Assembly (NCBI RefSeq): GCF_014642635.1 | Contig: NZ_BMIQ01000001.1 | Coordinates: 186,001-250,000 of the forward strand | From: Aureimonas endophytica | GTDB lineage: Bacteria > Pseudomonadota > Alphaproteobacteria > Rhizobiales > Rhizobiaceae | Reading direction: 5' to 3' | Length of the DNA: 64,000 bases | In this document: piece by piece, positions 51,884 through 61,018 of the stretch | How positions within the stretch are numbered: position 1 is the first letter of the stretch | How the letters are laid out: the number at the start of each line of letters is the position of its first letter | Program-made: the position numbers and the translations under genes | Notes under the pieces: generated by a model | Told to the model about the DNA's origin: nothing | Seen by the model: only the letters and a program-made list of their open reading frames with translations | Database searches by the model: none

Positions 51884-52750
51884 TTATGAAAGCCGCTGGC
51901 CGAGCTGGCCGGCGAGATCCTGGATGAACTGCCAGGCGACGCGGCCCGACCGGCTGCCGCGCGTGACCGACCATTCCAGCGCCGCGCGATGGATCTCGCC
52001 GCGCTCGGCCTTCAGGCCGAAGGCCTCGGCATAGCCATCGATCATCGCGAGATAGTCGTCCTGGCTGCAATTGTGGAAGCCGAGCCACAGGCCGAATCGA
52101 TCCGACAGCGAGACCTTCTCCTCCACCGCCTCGCCGGGATTGATCGCCGTCGCCCGCTCGTTCTCGATCATGTCGCGCGGCAGGAGATGGCGGCGATTCG
52201 AGGTGGCGTAGAAGAGGACATTGTCCGGCCGTCCCTCCACGCCGCCGTCGAGCGCCGCCTTCAGCGACTTATAGGATGCGTCGCCCTGATCGAAGGACAG
52301 GTCGTCGCAGAAGAGCAGGAACCGGTAGGGCGCCTCGCGCAGCCGATGCATCAGCGCCGGCAGGTGGTCGATATCCTCGCGCGGAATCTCGATGAGCTTC
52401 AGCGGCGCTTCGCCGTCGGGGCGCGCGGCATTCGCCTCGGCATGGGCGGCCTTCACCAGCGAGGATTTTCCCATGCCGCGCGCGCCCCAGAGGAGGGCGT
52501 TGTTGGCGGGCAGCCCCGCCGCGAAGCGCGCGGTGTTGTCGAGGAGGATGTCGCGCGAGCGATCGATGCCCTTGAGAAGGGCGATCGGCATGCGGTTGAC
52601 GCGGGCGACGGGCAAGAGCCGCACCGGCGGCTCGAAGACGAAGCAGTCGGCCGCCTCGAAATCGAGCGGGTCTTCGGGCCGTGGCGCCAGCCGCTCCAGC
52701 GCGGTGGCGATCCGATCCAGCAGCACTCCCAGTTCGATCTCTGTGGACAT
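51884..52750 (-). CDS. DUF815-family ATP-binding protein (AAA-type)
   Basis: A 288-residue AAA-like ATPase. Walker A is WGARGMGKSSLVKA and the Walker B region is FLLFCDDLSFDQGD. The sensor region YATSNRRHLLPRDM and SLSDRFGLWLGF are typical of DUF815, a conserved bacterial family of unknown role, commonly next to yajC-secDF in alphaproteobacteria. The ATG at 52750 is chosen. An in-frame Met at 52783 is possible, but neither has a clear ribosome site. It is divergent from yajC. Confidence 0.85.
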   Translation of the reverse strand: MSTEIELGVLLDRIATALERLAPRPEDPLDFEAADCFVFEPPVRLLPVARVNRMPIALLKGIDRSRDILLDNTARFAAGLPANNALLWGARGMGKSSLVKAAHAEANAARPDGEAPLKLIEIPREDIDHLPALMHRLREAPYRFLLFCDDLSFDQGDASYKSLKAALDGGVEGRPDNVLFYATSNRRHLLPRDMIENERATAINPGEAVEEKVSLSDRFGLWLGFHNCSQDDYLAMIDGYAEAFGLKAERGEIHRAALEWSVTRGSRSGRVAWQFIQDLAGQLGQRLS

Positions 52751-52862
52751 GACGGATGATGCTTGTTTCGCAGCGTGTTGCATTGGGAGGGACCGTTCGT
52801 ATATTTCGCGCACGCCGTAAAGGGCCGCTCCGGCCCGCAACGCTTTCCCTGGGAGTTCTCGC

Positions 52863-53210
52863 ATGTTCGTTACGCCGGCCATGGCGCAAGCGCAGACCGC
52901 TGTGGGCGGAGGGGGCACGAACGAAATCCTGATCTCGATCCTGCCCTTCGTGGCGGTCTTCGCGATCATGTATTTCCTGATCATCCGGCCGCAGCGCAGC
53001 CAGATGAAGCGTCGCGACGAGATGATCCGCAACATCCGGCGCGGCGACACCGTCGTCACTGGCGGCGGCATCGTGGCGCGCGTGACCAAGGTGCTGGAGA
53101 ATGGCGAGCTCGAGGTCCAGATCGCCGAGCAGGTGAAGATCCGTGTCCTCCAGTCGACCGTCTCCGATGTGCGCGTGAAGGGCGAGCCGCAGGCGGCCAA
53201 CACGAAATAG
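52863..53210 (+). CDS. yajC: Preprotein translocase auxiliary subunit YajC
   Basis: A 115-residue protein with one transmembrane helix (ILPFVAVFAIMYFLIIRPQ), the conserved RPQRSQMKRRDEM turn and a cytoplasmic domain with GDTVVTGGGIVARVTKV. It binds the SecDF complex. The start ATG follows GGGAGTTC. secD begins 118 bp downstream on the same strand. Confidence 0.95.
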   Translation: MFVTPAMAQAQTAVGGGGTNEILISILPFVAVFAIMYFLIIRPQRSQMKRRDEMIRNIRRGDTVVTGGGIVARVTKVLENGELEVQIAEQVKIRVLQSTVSDVRVKGEPQAANTK

Positions 53211-53328
53211 CCGTCTTCGCGACGCTTGAGGTCGGCCGGCTTTCTCGCAACTGCCGGATCGGAAACGATGATCGGGCGGGTGGCGGCGCAGCAGGCGCCG
53301 GCCCGCCCTCCACGCATTCAGGATCGAT

Positions 53329-54936
53329 ATGCTGTATTTCTCGCGCTGGAAGACGATCCTGATCTGGGCGGTCATCGCGCTCGGGGCCTTCTTCGCCGCG
53401 CCGAACGTCGTTCCCCGCGCCGTCCTCGAGGATCTGCCGGGCTGGGTGCCGAAGCACCAGATGGTGCTCGGCCTCGATCTGCAGGGCGGCGTCTATCTGC
53501 TCTACGAGGTCGACCGCGCCGACTATGTCCAGAAGCGGCTGAACAGCCTGCTCGGCGACACGCGCGTCGCGCTCCAGCAGGAGCCGCGCATCGGCTATTC
53601 GAACCTGCGAATCAGCAATGGCGGCGTCGAGGTGCGGCTGCGCGACCCGGCGCAGACCGCGCAGGCGCGCCAGCGGCTGGAGCCGCTGCGCAATCCCCTG
53701 ACTCAGTCGCTGCTCGGCGGCGGCGCCGTGGACGAGTTCGACCTTTCGCTCGGCGACGACGGCCTCGCGCGCTTCACCTATTCCGAGACCGGCCTGACGC
53801 GCCGCGTCAGCCAGATCGTCGACCAGTCGATCCAGGTCATCGACCGGCGCATCAACCAGCTCGGCACCGTCGAGCCGTCGATTCAGCGCCAGGGCAACGA
53901 CCGCATCCTGGTCGAGGCGCCGGGCCTCGCCGATCCGGGCCGTCTGAAGAATCTCGTCGGCCAGACCGCGCAGCTGACCTTCCATCTCGTGCAGAAGCAG
54001 GTGAGCGCCGCCGAGGCGCAGGCGAATCAGGCGCCCGGCACTATCGTGCTGCCCGCCAACGAGGACCCGCGCATCGCCTATGTGGTCGATTCCGCGCCGC
54101 TCCTTTCCGGCGACGATCTCAACGACGCGCAGGCGACCTTCCAGCAGACGACCAACGAGCCCGTCGTCTCCTTCCGCCTGAATTCCAGCGGCGCCTCGAA
54201 ATTCGCGCAGGTCACCCAGCGCAATGTCGGCCGGCCCTTCGCCATCGTGCTCGACAACAAAGTGATCTCGGCGCCGGTGATCCGCGAGCCGATTATCGGC
54301 GGTTCGGGCCAGATCAGCGGCAACTTCACCTCGCAATCGGCCAACGACCTCGCGATCCTGCTGCGCGCCGGCTCGCTGCCCGCCAAATTGACGATCGTCG
54401 AGGAACGCACGATCGGCCCGAGCCTCGGCGCCGATTCGATCCGCGCCGGCCTCATCGCCTCGATCGTCGCGACCGTCTCGATCGCGGTTTTCATGGTGCT
54501 CTGCTACGGCAAGCTCGGCTTCTTCGCCGATCTGGCGCTCGTCGCCAACAACATCCTGATGATCGGCATCCTGACGGTGCTCGGGGCGACGCTCACATTG
54601 CCGGGTATCGCCGGCATCGTGCTGACCATGGGCATGGCGGTGGATGCGAATGTGCTCATCTACGAGCGCATCCGCGAGGAGGGGCGCGCCGGCCAGTCGG
54701 TGCTCGCCGCGCTGGATGCCGGCTTCCGCCGGGCCTTCGCCACCATCATCGACTCCCATCTCACCGCGCTCATCGCCGCCATCGCGCTGTTCTGGCTCGG
54801 CTCCGGCCCGATCCGCGGCTTCGCGGTGACGCTGGCGATCGGCATTCTTTCGACGCTATTCACGTCCTACCTCGTCACGCGCTTCATTGTGGCGCTCTGG
54901 GTCCGGCGGTCGCGACCGAAGGCTCTCCCCCTCTGA
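53329..54936 (+). CDS. secD: Protein translocase subunit SecD
   Basis: A 535-residue RND-related membrane protein. The N-terminal helix is followed by GLDLQGGVYLLYEVD (D1), a periplasmic P1 head, and five C-terminal helices with TMGMAVDANVLIYERIREE and RAFATIIDSHLTALI. With SecF it uses the proton gradient to pull exported proteins across. The ATG at 53329 is the natural start. secF follows after 7 bp. Confidence 0.96.
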   Translation: MLYFSRWKTILIWAVIALGAFFAAPNVVPRAVLEDLPGWVPKHQMVLGLDLQGGVYLLYEVDRADYVQKRLNSLLGDTRVALQQEPRIGYSNLRISNGGVEVRLRDPAQTAQARQRLEPLRNPLTQSLLGGGAVDEFDLSLGDDGLARFTYSETGLTRRVSQIVDQSIQVIDRRINQLGTVEPSIQRQGNDRILVEAPGLADPGRLKNLVGQTAQLTFHLVQKQVSAAEAQANQAPGTIVLPANEDPRIAYVVDSAPLLSGDDLNDAQATFQQTTNEPVVSFRLNSSGASKFAQVTQRNVGRPFAIVLDNKVISAPVIREPIIGGSGQISGNFTSQSANDLAILLRAGSLPAKLTIVEERTIGPSLGADSIRAGLIASIVATVSIAVFMVLCYGKLGFFADLALVANNILMIGILTVLGATLTLPGIAGIVLTMGMAVDANVLIYERIREEGRAGQSVLAALDAGFRRAFATIIDSHLTALIAAIALFWLGSGPIRGFAVTLAIGILSTLFTSYLVTRFIVALWVRRSRPKALPL

Positions 54937-54943
54937 GGCTCCC

Positions 54944-55903
54944 ATGAAGCACATTCGTCTCATCCCCGACGATACGAACCTGCCCTTCATGAAATGGGCC
55001 AGGATTCGCACGCCGATCTCGCTCGCCCTGATCGTGCTCTCCTTCGCCCTGTTCTTCACGATCGGGGTGAATGCCGGCATCGACTTCAAGGGCGGCACCG
55101 TCATCGAAGTCCATAGCCACCAGCCGGACGCCGATATCGCCGGCATCCGCTCGAAGCTCGACGCGCTCGATCTCGGCGAGGTGCAGATCCAGAATATCGG
55201 CGGCCCGGACGAGGTGCTGATCCGCATCGCGGCCCAGCCGGGCGGCGACGCGGCCGAGCAGGCGGCCGTGCAGAAGGTGCGCGACGCGCTCGGCGTCGAG
55301 AATTACGACTTCCGCCGCGTCGAGGTCGTCGGCCCGCGCGTGTCGAGCGAGCTCGCCCGCACCGGCACGCTGGCCGTGCTTCTCACCATCGCCGGCATCA
55401 TGGCCTATATCTGGATCCGCTTCGAATGGCAGTTCGGCCTCGCGGCCGTCGCCACCCTCGTCCATGACGCGATCCTGACCGTCGGCTTCTTCGCCGCGAC
55501 GCAGATCGACTTCAATCTCCAGAGCCTCGCGGCGATCCTCACCATCATCGGCTATTCGCTCAACGACACGGTCGTCATCTTCGACCGCATCCGCGAACTC
55601 CTGCGCAAGTACAAGCAGATGCCGGTGCGCGACATCATCGACCTCGCCACCAACCAGACGCTGGCGCGGACCATCATGACGTCGCTGACGCTGCTGCTCG
55701 CGCTCCTGTCGCTCTTCGTCTTCGGCGGCCCGGTGATCCGCTCCTTCACCGCCGCGATGATCTGGGGCATCATCGTTGCGACGGCCTCGTCCATCTTCAT
55801 CGGCGGGCCGATCCTGATCTATTTCAACATCCGCCCCAGCCAGAGCGACGAGAAGGTGCCGGAGAAGAAGCTCTCGCCCAAGCCCTCCGCCGGAACGCGC
55901 TGA
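54944..55903 (+). CDS. secF: Protein translocase subunit SecF
   Basis: A 319-residue partner of SecD. D5-type motif GIDFKGGTVIEV, GYSLNDTVVIFDRIREL and TSLTLLLALLSLFVFGGP are conserved. The start ATG at 54944 is just after secD; a frame extending to 54887 overlaps secD and is not needed. The MTH938-like gene begins 2 bp after the stop, which suggests one operon. Confidence 0.96.
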   Translation: MKHIRLIPDDTNLPFMKWARIRTPISLALIVLSFALFFTIGVNAGIDFKGGTVIEVHSHQPDADIAGIRSKLDALDLGEVQIQNIGGPDEVLIRIAAQPGGDAAEQAAVQKVRDALGVENYDFRRVEVVGPRVSSELARTGTLAVLLTIAGIMAYIWIRFEWQFGLAAVATLVHDAILTVGFFAATQIDFNLQSLAAILTIIGYSLNDTVVIFDRIRELLRKYKQMPVRDIIDLATNQTLARTIMTSLTLLLALLSLFVFGGPVIRSFTAAMIWGIIVATASSIFIGGPILIYFNIRPSQSDEKVPEKKLSPKPSAGTR

Positions 55904-55905
55904 GG

Positions 55906-56295
55906 ATGGCGAAGGGGATCGAGATCCGCGAGGCGCATTTTCCGGGACGCGCGCCGATCGAGGCCTATGGCAATGGCGGCTTCCGTTTCGCCGGCATGTC
56001 GCATCGCGGCTCGCTCCTCTGCCTGCCCTCCGGCATCTATGGCTGGGACGCCTCGGAGGAGACGCCCTTCGCTGGAGAGCGCCTGTTGAAGGCCTTCGAG
56101 GAGGCCGCCGACTACAAGTTCATGCTGTTCGGCACCGGGCGCGAGCTGCGCCGGCTCCCGAAACCGCTCGCCGAGCGGTTTCGCGCCCTCGGGGTCTCCT
56201 GCGATCCGATGTCGACCGGAGCGGCGGTGCGCACCTTCAACGTCATGCTGGCGGAAGAGCGACCCGTCGCCGCCGCGCTCGTCGCCGTCGACTGA
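55906..56295 (+). CDS. MTH938/NDUFAF3-like domain protein
   Basis: A 129-residue single-domain protein of the MTH938 fold (DUF498). The FRFAGMSHRGSLLCLPSGIYGW start, the LFGTGRE motif and the VSCDPMSTGAAVRTFNVMLAEERPVAAALV end are typical. The mitochondrial relative NDUFAF3 assists complex I assembly. Here the gene is coupled to secF and followed by an NDUFAF6-like gene, a conserved alphaproteobacterial arrangement as I recall it. The bacterial role is unknown; membrane-protein biogenesis is a fair inference. Confidence 0.85.
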   Translation: MAKGIEIREAHFPGRAPIEAYGNGGFRFAGMSHRGSLLCLPSGIYGWDASEETPFAGERLLKAFEEAADYKFMLFGTGRELRRLPKPLAERFRALGVSCDPMSTGAAVRTFNVMLAEERPVAAALVAVD

Positions 56296-56305
56296 CGCGC
56301 CGACG

Positions 56306-57142
56306 ATGAGCGATCCCTTTGTCGAATGCGAGCGGATCGTCCAGCAGGATGATCCCGACCGCGCCGTCGCCACCGCTTTCGCGCCGGCCGATCGCCGACC
56401 CTTCCTCAACGCGCTCTACGCCTTCGATCTCGAGACGGCGCGGGTGCGGCGCATCGTCAGTCAGCCGCTGCCGGGCGAGATCCGCCTGCAATGGTGGCGC
56501 GACCGCCTGGACGCGCTAGAGGCCGATCCACTGACCAGGGGCGGGCAGGGCAGTCCGGTGGCCGAAGCCCTGCTCCAGACGATCGAGCGCTGCGACCTGC
56601 CGCTCGACGCCTTCCGCAATCTCCTCGAAGCGCGCATCTTCGACCTCTATGACGATCCGATGCCGAGCCGGACCGATCTGGAGACCTATGCCGGCGAGAC
56701 GGCCTCCGCCGTCATGATCCTGGCGGCGATGGTTCTCGACCGCGAGGCGGCGCCGCGCGCCGCGGACGTCGCCGGGCATGCCGGCGTCGCGGTGGTCGCT
56801 GTCGCCGCCCTGCGGCTTCTGGCGAGCCGGCCGCTTCATGCGCAGATCTTCTTTCCGAGCGATGTCCTGGAGGCCGTCGGCTGCTCGCGCGACGCCCTGC
56901 AGACGGGAGACGTGGACGCCACCGCCCGCGCGCGAACGGCCATGATCGCCTTCGCGCGCGACCATCTCGCCGCCGCCCGCAACGGCTTCGGCGCGCTGCC
57001 GAAGAGCCTGCGCCCGGCATTCCTGATGCTGGAGCCGCTGGATCGCTCGCTTCGCGCCCTCGAAGGCGGTGACGCCTCGGGCGAGACCCGCGCGAACCCC
57101 TTGCGGCGTCTCTTCGGCTATTGGCGGTCCATGCGCCGATGA
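56306..57142 (+). CDS. Squalene/phytoene synthase-family protein, NDUFAF6-like
   Basis: A 278-residue trans-isoprenyl-diphosphate-synthase fold. The FALNALYAFDLE-like start (FLNALYAFDLETARVRRI), the RLQWWRDRLDAL helix and DLETYAGETASAVM are family features. The first aspartate motif is only DLYDDP, and the second Asp-rich motif is missing (AGHAGVAVVAVAALRLL). Catalysis of squalene or phytoene synthesis is thus unlikely. Mitochondrial NDUFAF6 is the same type and helps complex I assembly. It lies 10 bp after the NDUFAF3-like gene and overlaps the next start as ATGA. Confidence 0.82.
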   Translation: MSDPFVECERIVQQDDPDRAVATAFAPADRRPFLNALYAFDLETARVRRIVSQPLPGEIRLQWWRDRLDALEADPLTRGGQGSPVAEALLQTIERCDLPLDAFRNLLEARIFDLYDDPMPSRTDLETYAGETASAVMILAAMVLDREAAPRAADVAGHAGVAVVAVAALRLLASRPLHAQIFFPSDVLEAVGCSRDALQTGDVDATARARTAMIAFARDHLAAARNGFGALPKSLRPAFLMLEPLDRSLRALEGGDASGETRANPLRRLFGYWRSMRR

Positions 57143-58902
57143 CGCCCGGCGACGGGGCTCGGCGGCACCGGATCCACACCCTGCTGCGCCGCATGGGCCG
57201 AGCGCTCGCTGAAGCGCCCCGCCGGGCCTTCGGCCGTTTCCCGGCGACGATTCTCGCGGTCGCCGGCCTGTCGCTCGTCGCCAATGCCGAGGTGGCGGAT
57301 GCCGACTGGCTGGCCGGCGGCGAACTCGGCCGGCTGATCGCGGCGCTCGTTTTGGCGGCGGGTGCGTCCCTCGCGGCGGTGCTCTTCGCCGAATCGACCC
57401 GGGCCGGACCTGTCGGCCGCGCCGCTCTCGGCTTCGCGACGGCGGTCGGTGCTGGCCTCCTCGTCTGGTTCGGCTCGCCGTCCATCCTCTTCGTGCCGCC
57501 GCTCGCTGCCGCCGTGCTGCTGGCGGTTCCGCTCGCGCCTCAGATGATCGGCGCCTCCGACCGCGATTTCTGGAGCTTTTCGCTCTGGACCTTCATCGGG
57601 GCCGTGCTCGGCTTCGCCTCGGTGCTGCTCTTCGTCCTCGGCCTTTCGGCGATTCTCGAGATGATCCGCTTCCTGTTCGGGTTCGGCCTCGGCACGCGAA
57701 GCTACCAACTCATCTACACGACGGCACTGACCTTCGTCGGGCCGCTTTTCGCCCTGTCGCGGATACCGCTCGACCTGCGGGACGATACGCCGATCGACCG
57801 GCGCGATCGCGTCGTCGGCGGCATCGCCTTGCTTCTCGAATGGGTGGCCCTGCCGCTGTGGCTTGCGACGGCGGCGATCCTGCATCTCTATGCCGGCAAG
57901 ATCGTCATGGCCGGCGCCTTGCCGACGAATCAGATCGGCTGGATCGTCGGCACCTATGCCGGTAGCACGATCGCCCTGCGGATCGCCGCCGATCCGTTTC
58001 TGACCACCGGCCATGGGGCGATGCGGCTGTTCCGCAGGCTCTGGGCGTTTGGTCTCGTCGTCCCGCTGGCACTCCTCGCCCAGGCGATCTGGCTGCGCGT
58101 CGGCGCCGAAGGCTTCACCGGCGAGCGCTATTATCTCGTCCTTCTGGCGGTGGCGGCTGGGCTCGTGCTGCTCGCCCAGATCCCGCGCCGGAGCCGCGAT
58201 GCGATCCGGCTCATGGCGGCGATCCCGATCACGCTTCTTGCGATGTCGGCCATCGGCCCGCTTGGCATGGCCTCGGTCGTCGCCCGTAGCCAGACCGGCC
58301 TGATCCTCCGCGACTTCACCGATGCGGAGGGACACCTGCGACGCGCCGATCGATCGCCGGAGGCAAAGACCGCGCTTCGACAGCGGATCGCCGCCTTAGC
58401 CGAGGTCGATCGGCTGTCGGCACTCGATCCGCTGCTCGACGAGGGCGATCGCCGCGCCCTGGAGGAGCAAGCCGAGCCGGGCCTGGAAGATCGGCTCCTG
58501 GCGATGCTCGGCCTCGCCTATGGGATGGAGGAGCCGAGCCCGAGGGAGAGCTTCGCGGCGCGGCGTGACGCGCCCTTCGATGTCGCCGGCTACGACCGCC
58601 TCTATCTCCGCTTCGCGCTCCGCGCCGGTGCGTGGTCCGCCCCGACGGATGAGGACGGAGCCCGCCTGTCGGGCGACATCCTCGAACTGCGGCTGAACGG
58701 GCGGAACGATCGTCTGCCGGTGCGGCCGGTCTTCGCCGCTTCGCCCGGTCCAGGCGAGGCGCCGATCCGGCTCGAAGGAATGACCGAGGCCGGCCGGCAC
58801 ATCGCCTTGCGCGTCACCGCCTATTCGCGCGATCCGCGCGACCCAGGCGATGCCGAACTCTCCTTCGATCTCGCCGTCAGACGCGCCGAGTGGTCGGACT
58901 GA
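57139..58902 (+). CDS. DUF4153 multi-pass membrane protein
   Basis: A 587-residue protein with about ten hydrophobic segments between residues 35 and 390, followed by a soluble C-terminal domain. The FWSFSLWTFIGAVLGFASVLLFVLG region and DLRDDTPIDRRDR loop match the DUF4153 family as I recall it. Its function is unknown. The ATG at 57139 overlaps the upstream stop (ATGA), so it belongs to the secDF-linked operon. It abuts the convergent trmFO gene with no gap. Confidence 0.75.
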   Translation: MTPGDGARRHRIHTLLRRMGRALAEAPRRAFGRFPATILAVAGLSLVANAEVADADWLAGGELGRLIAALVLAAGASLAAVLFAESTRAGPVGRAALGFATAVGAGLLVWFGSPSILFVPPLAAAVLLAVPLAPQMIGASDRDFWSFSLWTFIGAVLGFASVLLFVLGLSAILEMIRFLFGFGLGTRSYQLIYTTALTFVGPLFALSRIPLDLRDDTPIDRRDRVVGGIALLLEWVALPLWLATAAILHLYAGKIVMAGALPTNQIGWIVGTYAGSTIALRIAADPFLTTGHGAMRLFRRLWAFGLVVPLALLAQAIWLRVGAEGFTGERYYLVLLAVAAGLVLLAQIPRRSRDAIRLMAAIPITLLAMSAIGPLGMASVVARSQTGLILRDFTDAEGHLRRADRSPEAKTALRQRIAALAEVDRLSALDPLLDEGDRRALEEQAEPGLEDRLLAMLGLAYGMEEPSPRESFAARRDAPFDVAGYDRLYLRFALRAGAWSAPTDEDGARLSGDILELRLNGRNDRLPVRPVFAASPGPGEAPIRLEGMTEAGRHIALRVTAYSRDPRDPGDAELSFDLAVRRAEWSD

Positions 58903-60324
58903 TCATTCGGCCGCCGTCGCGACCGGCATGTCGGGCACATCGCCCCGCAGCCAGGCGGCGCAGTCGGCGAGGGCCCGCGCCGACAGAGCCTGTCGCCGGT
59001 TCACCGTCTTCTCCTTGCCGCGCAGCCGCTTGCCTTCGACGCGCGGCGCTTCGATCGGCGGGAAGAGCCCGAAATTGACGTTCATCGGCTGGAAGGAGCG
59101 CTTGCCGCCTTCTTCCTCGACCGAGAGGTGGCCGCCGGTGATATGGCCGAGAAGAGCGCCCATCGCCGTCGTCGCCGGCGGCGGGGCGGGCATGCGGCCC
59201 AGCGCTTCGGCGGCGGCGAACCGGCCGGCAAGGAGGCCGATCGCGGCCGATTCGACATAGCCCTCGCAGCCGGTGATCTGGCCGGCGAAGCGCAGGTCCG
59301 GGCGCGATTTCAGCCGCAGCACCGGATCGAGCAGGCGCGGGGAATCCAGATAGGTGTTGCGGTGCAGACCGCCGAGCCGGGCGAATTCGGCATTCTCCAG
59401 ACCTGGTATGGTGCGGAAGATCCGCACCTGCTCGGCATATTTCAGCTTCGTCTGGAAGCCGACCATGTTGTAGAGCGTGCCGAGCGCATTGTCCTGGCGC
59501 AGCTGCACCACCGCATAGGGCTTCACCTCGGGCCGGTGGCGATTGGTGAGGCCCATCGGCTTCATCGGCCCGTGCCGCAGCGTTTCCGGCCCGCGCTCGG
59601 CCATCACCTCGATCGGCAGGCAGCCATCGAAATAGGGCGTGCCTTCCCATTCCTTGAAGCTCGTCTTCTCGCCCGCGAGGATGGCGGCGATGAAGCGCTC
59701 GTATTCCTCGCGGTCCATCGGGCAGTTCACATAGTCCTCGCCCGTACCGCCCGGCCCGACCTTGTCGTAGCGCGACTGAAACCAGGCCTTCTCCATGTCG
59801 ACCGTGTCGAAATGGACGATCGGCGCGATGGCGTCGAAGAAGGCGAGGGCATCGGCGCCCGTCTCCGCGCGGATCCCCTCGGCGAGCATCGGGGCGGTGA
59901 GCGGACCGGTGGCGACGATCGTCCGCCCCCAGTCGCGCGGCGGCAGGCCCGCCACTTCCTCGCGGCGGATCTCGATCCGCGGGTGGCCTTCGATCTCGGC
60001 CGTGACGCGGGCCGAGAAGCCGTCGCGGTCGACGGCGAGCGCACCGCCCGCCGGCACCTGATGCGCATCGGCCGCGCGCATGATGAGCGAGCCCGCGAGG
60101 CGCATCTCGGCATGCAGCACGCCGACGGCATTGGTCGCCGCGTCGTCGGAGCGGAAGGAATTGGAGCAGACGAGTTCGGCGAGATCGCTGGTGCGATGCG
60201 CTTCCGTCTCGCGCACCGGGCGCATCTCGTGAAGGACGACGGGAAGGCCGGCTTCGGCGATCTGCCAAGCCGCTTCGGAGCCGGCGAGGCCGCCGCCGAC
60301 GATATGGATGGGGTCGTGTCGCAT
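58903..60324 (-). CDS. trmFO: Methylenetetrahydrofolate-tRNA (uracil-5-)-methyltransferase
   Basis: A 473-residue GidA-related flavoprotein. The dinucleotide fold is [21 protein letters not shown], and TrmFO-specific segments [27 protein letters not shown] and [21 protein letters not shown] are intact. It methylates U54 of tRNA using methylene-THF and FADH2, replacing SAM-dependent TrmA. The ATG at 60324 starts the conserved fold. The gene lies immediately downstream of the cuckoo-like RNA cluster on the same strand and ends against DUF4153. Confidence 0.95.
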   Translation of the reverse strand: MRHDPIHIVGGGLAGSEAAWQIAEAGLPVVLHEMRPVRETEAHRTSDLAELVCSNSFRSDDAATNAVGVLHAEMRLAGSLIMRAADAHQVPAGGALAVDRDGFSARVTAEIEGHPRIEIRREEVAGLPPRDWGRTIVATGPLTAPMLAEGIRAETGADALAFFDAIAPIVHFDTVDMEKAWFQSRYDKVGPGGTGEDYVNCPMDREEYERFIAAILAGEKTSFKEWEGTPYFDGCLPIEVMAERGPETLRHGPMKPMGLTNRHRPEVKPYAVVQLRQDNALGTLYNMVGFQTKLKYAEQVRIFRTIPGLENAEFARLGGLHRNTYLDSPRLLDPVLRLKSRPDLRFAGQITGCEGYVESAAIGLLAGRFAAAEALGRMPAPPPATTAMGALLGHITGGHLSVEEEGGKRSFQPMNVNFGLFPPIEAPRVEGKRLRGKEKTVNRRQALSARALADCAAWLRGDVPDMPVATAAE

Positions 60325-60357
60325 GCGGAGCGTTTAGCACGATCCAGGAAACAACAA

Positions 60358-60490
60358 CACCCGCCGGGGGAGGAACCGGCGGGTGTCGTTTGGGGGTCTT
60401 CGGTGGGAGGAGGATCCGAAGACCTCGATGCCTGCGGTGGGAGGAACCGCAGGCGCATCGCGAAGGGCCGTTGGGAGGAGGATGGCCCTT
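60358..60490 (-). ncRNA. Cuckoo/CcsR-like small RNA cluster: four CCTCC-loop hairpins
   Basis: Four hairpins follow one another on the minus strand directly after the DUF1127 stop. Their stems are 60463-60469/60484-60490 (7 bp), 60430-60437/60447-60454 (8 bp), 60395-60403/60416-60424 (9 bp) and 60358-60367/60376-60385 (10 bp). The loops alternate ATCCTCCTCCC (first and third) and TTCCTCCC (second and fourth), so there appear to be two two-hairpin units. In Rhodobacter the CcsR RNAs have the same CCUCCUCCC loops and are processed from a DUF1127 (CcaF1) transcript. The anti-Shine-Dalgarno loops may regulate translation. The last stem is followed by TTGTTGTTT, so it can also terminate transcription. 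Confidence 0.75.
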
Positions 60491-60506
60491 GCGAAAGCGG
60501 AAATTC

Positions 60507-60650
60507 TTAGGCGACCGCCTTGCGAGCGACGGTCGGGATGTCCGAGCGGGCGATGCCGAGATCGGCCAGTTCGCGCTGAGACAGGCGGTTCAACTCGCTG
60601 CAGGTCTCGCGGTAACGGCGCCAGTTGCTGTAGGAGCGGACGAGGTTCAT
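60507..60650 (-). CDS. DUF1127 small protein (CcaF1-like), host of the RNA cluster
   Basis: A 47-residue protein with the DUF1127 core: MNLVRSYSNWRRYRET then LNRLSQRELADLGIARSDI. The downstream RNA hairpins (60358-60490), starting 17 bases after its stop, strongly recall the CcaF1-CcsR locus of Rhodobacter, where the DUF1127 protein binds RNA and helps process the small RNAs. The start ATG at 60650 is chosen because the in-frame extension to 60779 does not resemble the family. Upstream lies a 368-bp gap to tRNA-Leu. Confidence 0.85.
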   Translation of the reverse strand: MNLVRSYSNWRRYRETCSELNRLSQRELADLGIARSDIPTVARKAVA

Positions 60651-61018
60651 CGTGGTGTCTTTCGGTTCGGACCGGAGCCTTCGGACCATTTCCTCTCGGC
60701 CCCGTTGAGCTTGAAGATAGGGGTGGCGGACCTTTCTCACCAGAACGGATTCTGCATGGCAGCGATGCGGATGATGCAACGCAACATGACAGCCCGAAGC
60801 CCTGGCACGCAGGGGTTTCGGGCATTGCCGGCGGAATTGTTATGGTGCGGTGCGTTAAGCCTTCCGCAAGGCTCCTGTGCCGCGATGGCGGCACACGTCC
60901 CGGGACGCGCGCTGGGGGCGGGCGGGTGCCATCGCTTCGCGCGCGCCGTTTACCCTTTGCCCTATCGGCAAGTGATGGTATGGAGCCCCCCTTGTCGAGC
61001 ATCGCCGGCAGCGGGTTT
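60651..61018. other. Intergenic region between DUF1127 gene and tRNA-Leu
   Basis: This 368-bp stretch holds the divergent promoters for the DUF1127/RNA transcript (minus) and tRNA-Leu (plus). A large imperfect hairpin, GCCCGAA...CCCTG/CAGGG...TTCGGGC, spans 60792-60823. I could not identify a confident -35/-10 pair; on the minus strand a TATCTT lies 60-70 bases before the DUF1127 start. No gene is supported. Confidence 0.4.

Noticed and set aside
56306-57142. Phytoene or squalene synthase for carotenoid/hopanoid synthesis
   Set aside because: The second Asp-rich motif is absent, no isoprenoid genes adjoin it, and the NDUFAF3-like neighbour points to the NDUFAF6 group.
60361-60490. Plus-strand repeats of GGGAGGAGG as a direct repeat or CRISPR-like array
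   Set aside because: The intervening bases are not spacers; they form paired stems. The minus-strand reading as CCTCC-loop hairpins after DUF1127 explains all of the sequence.
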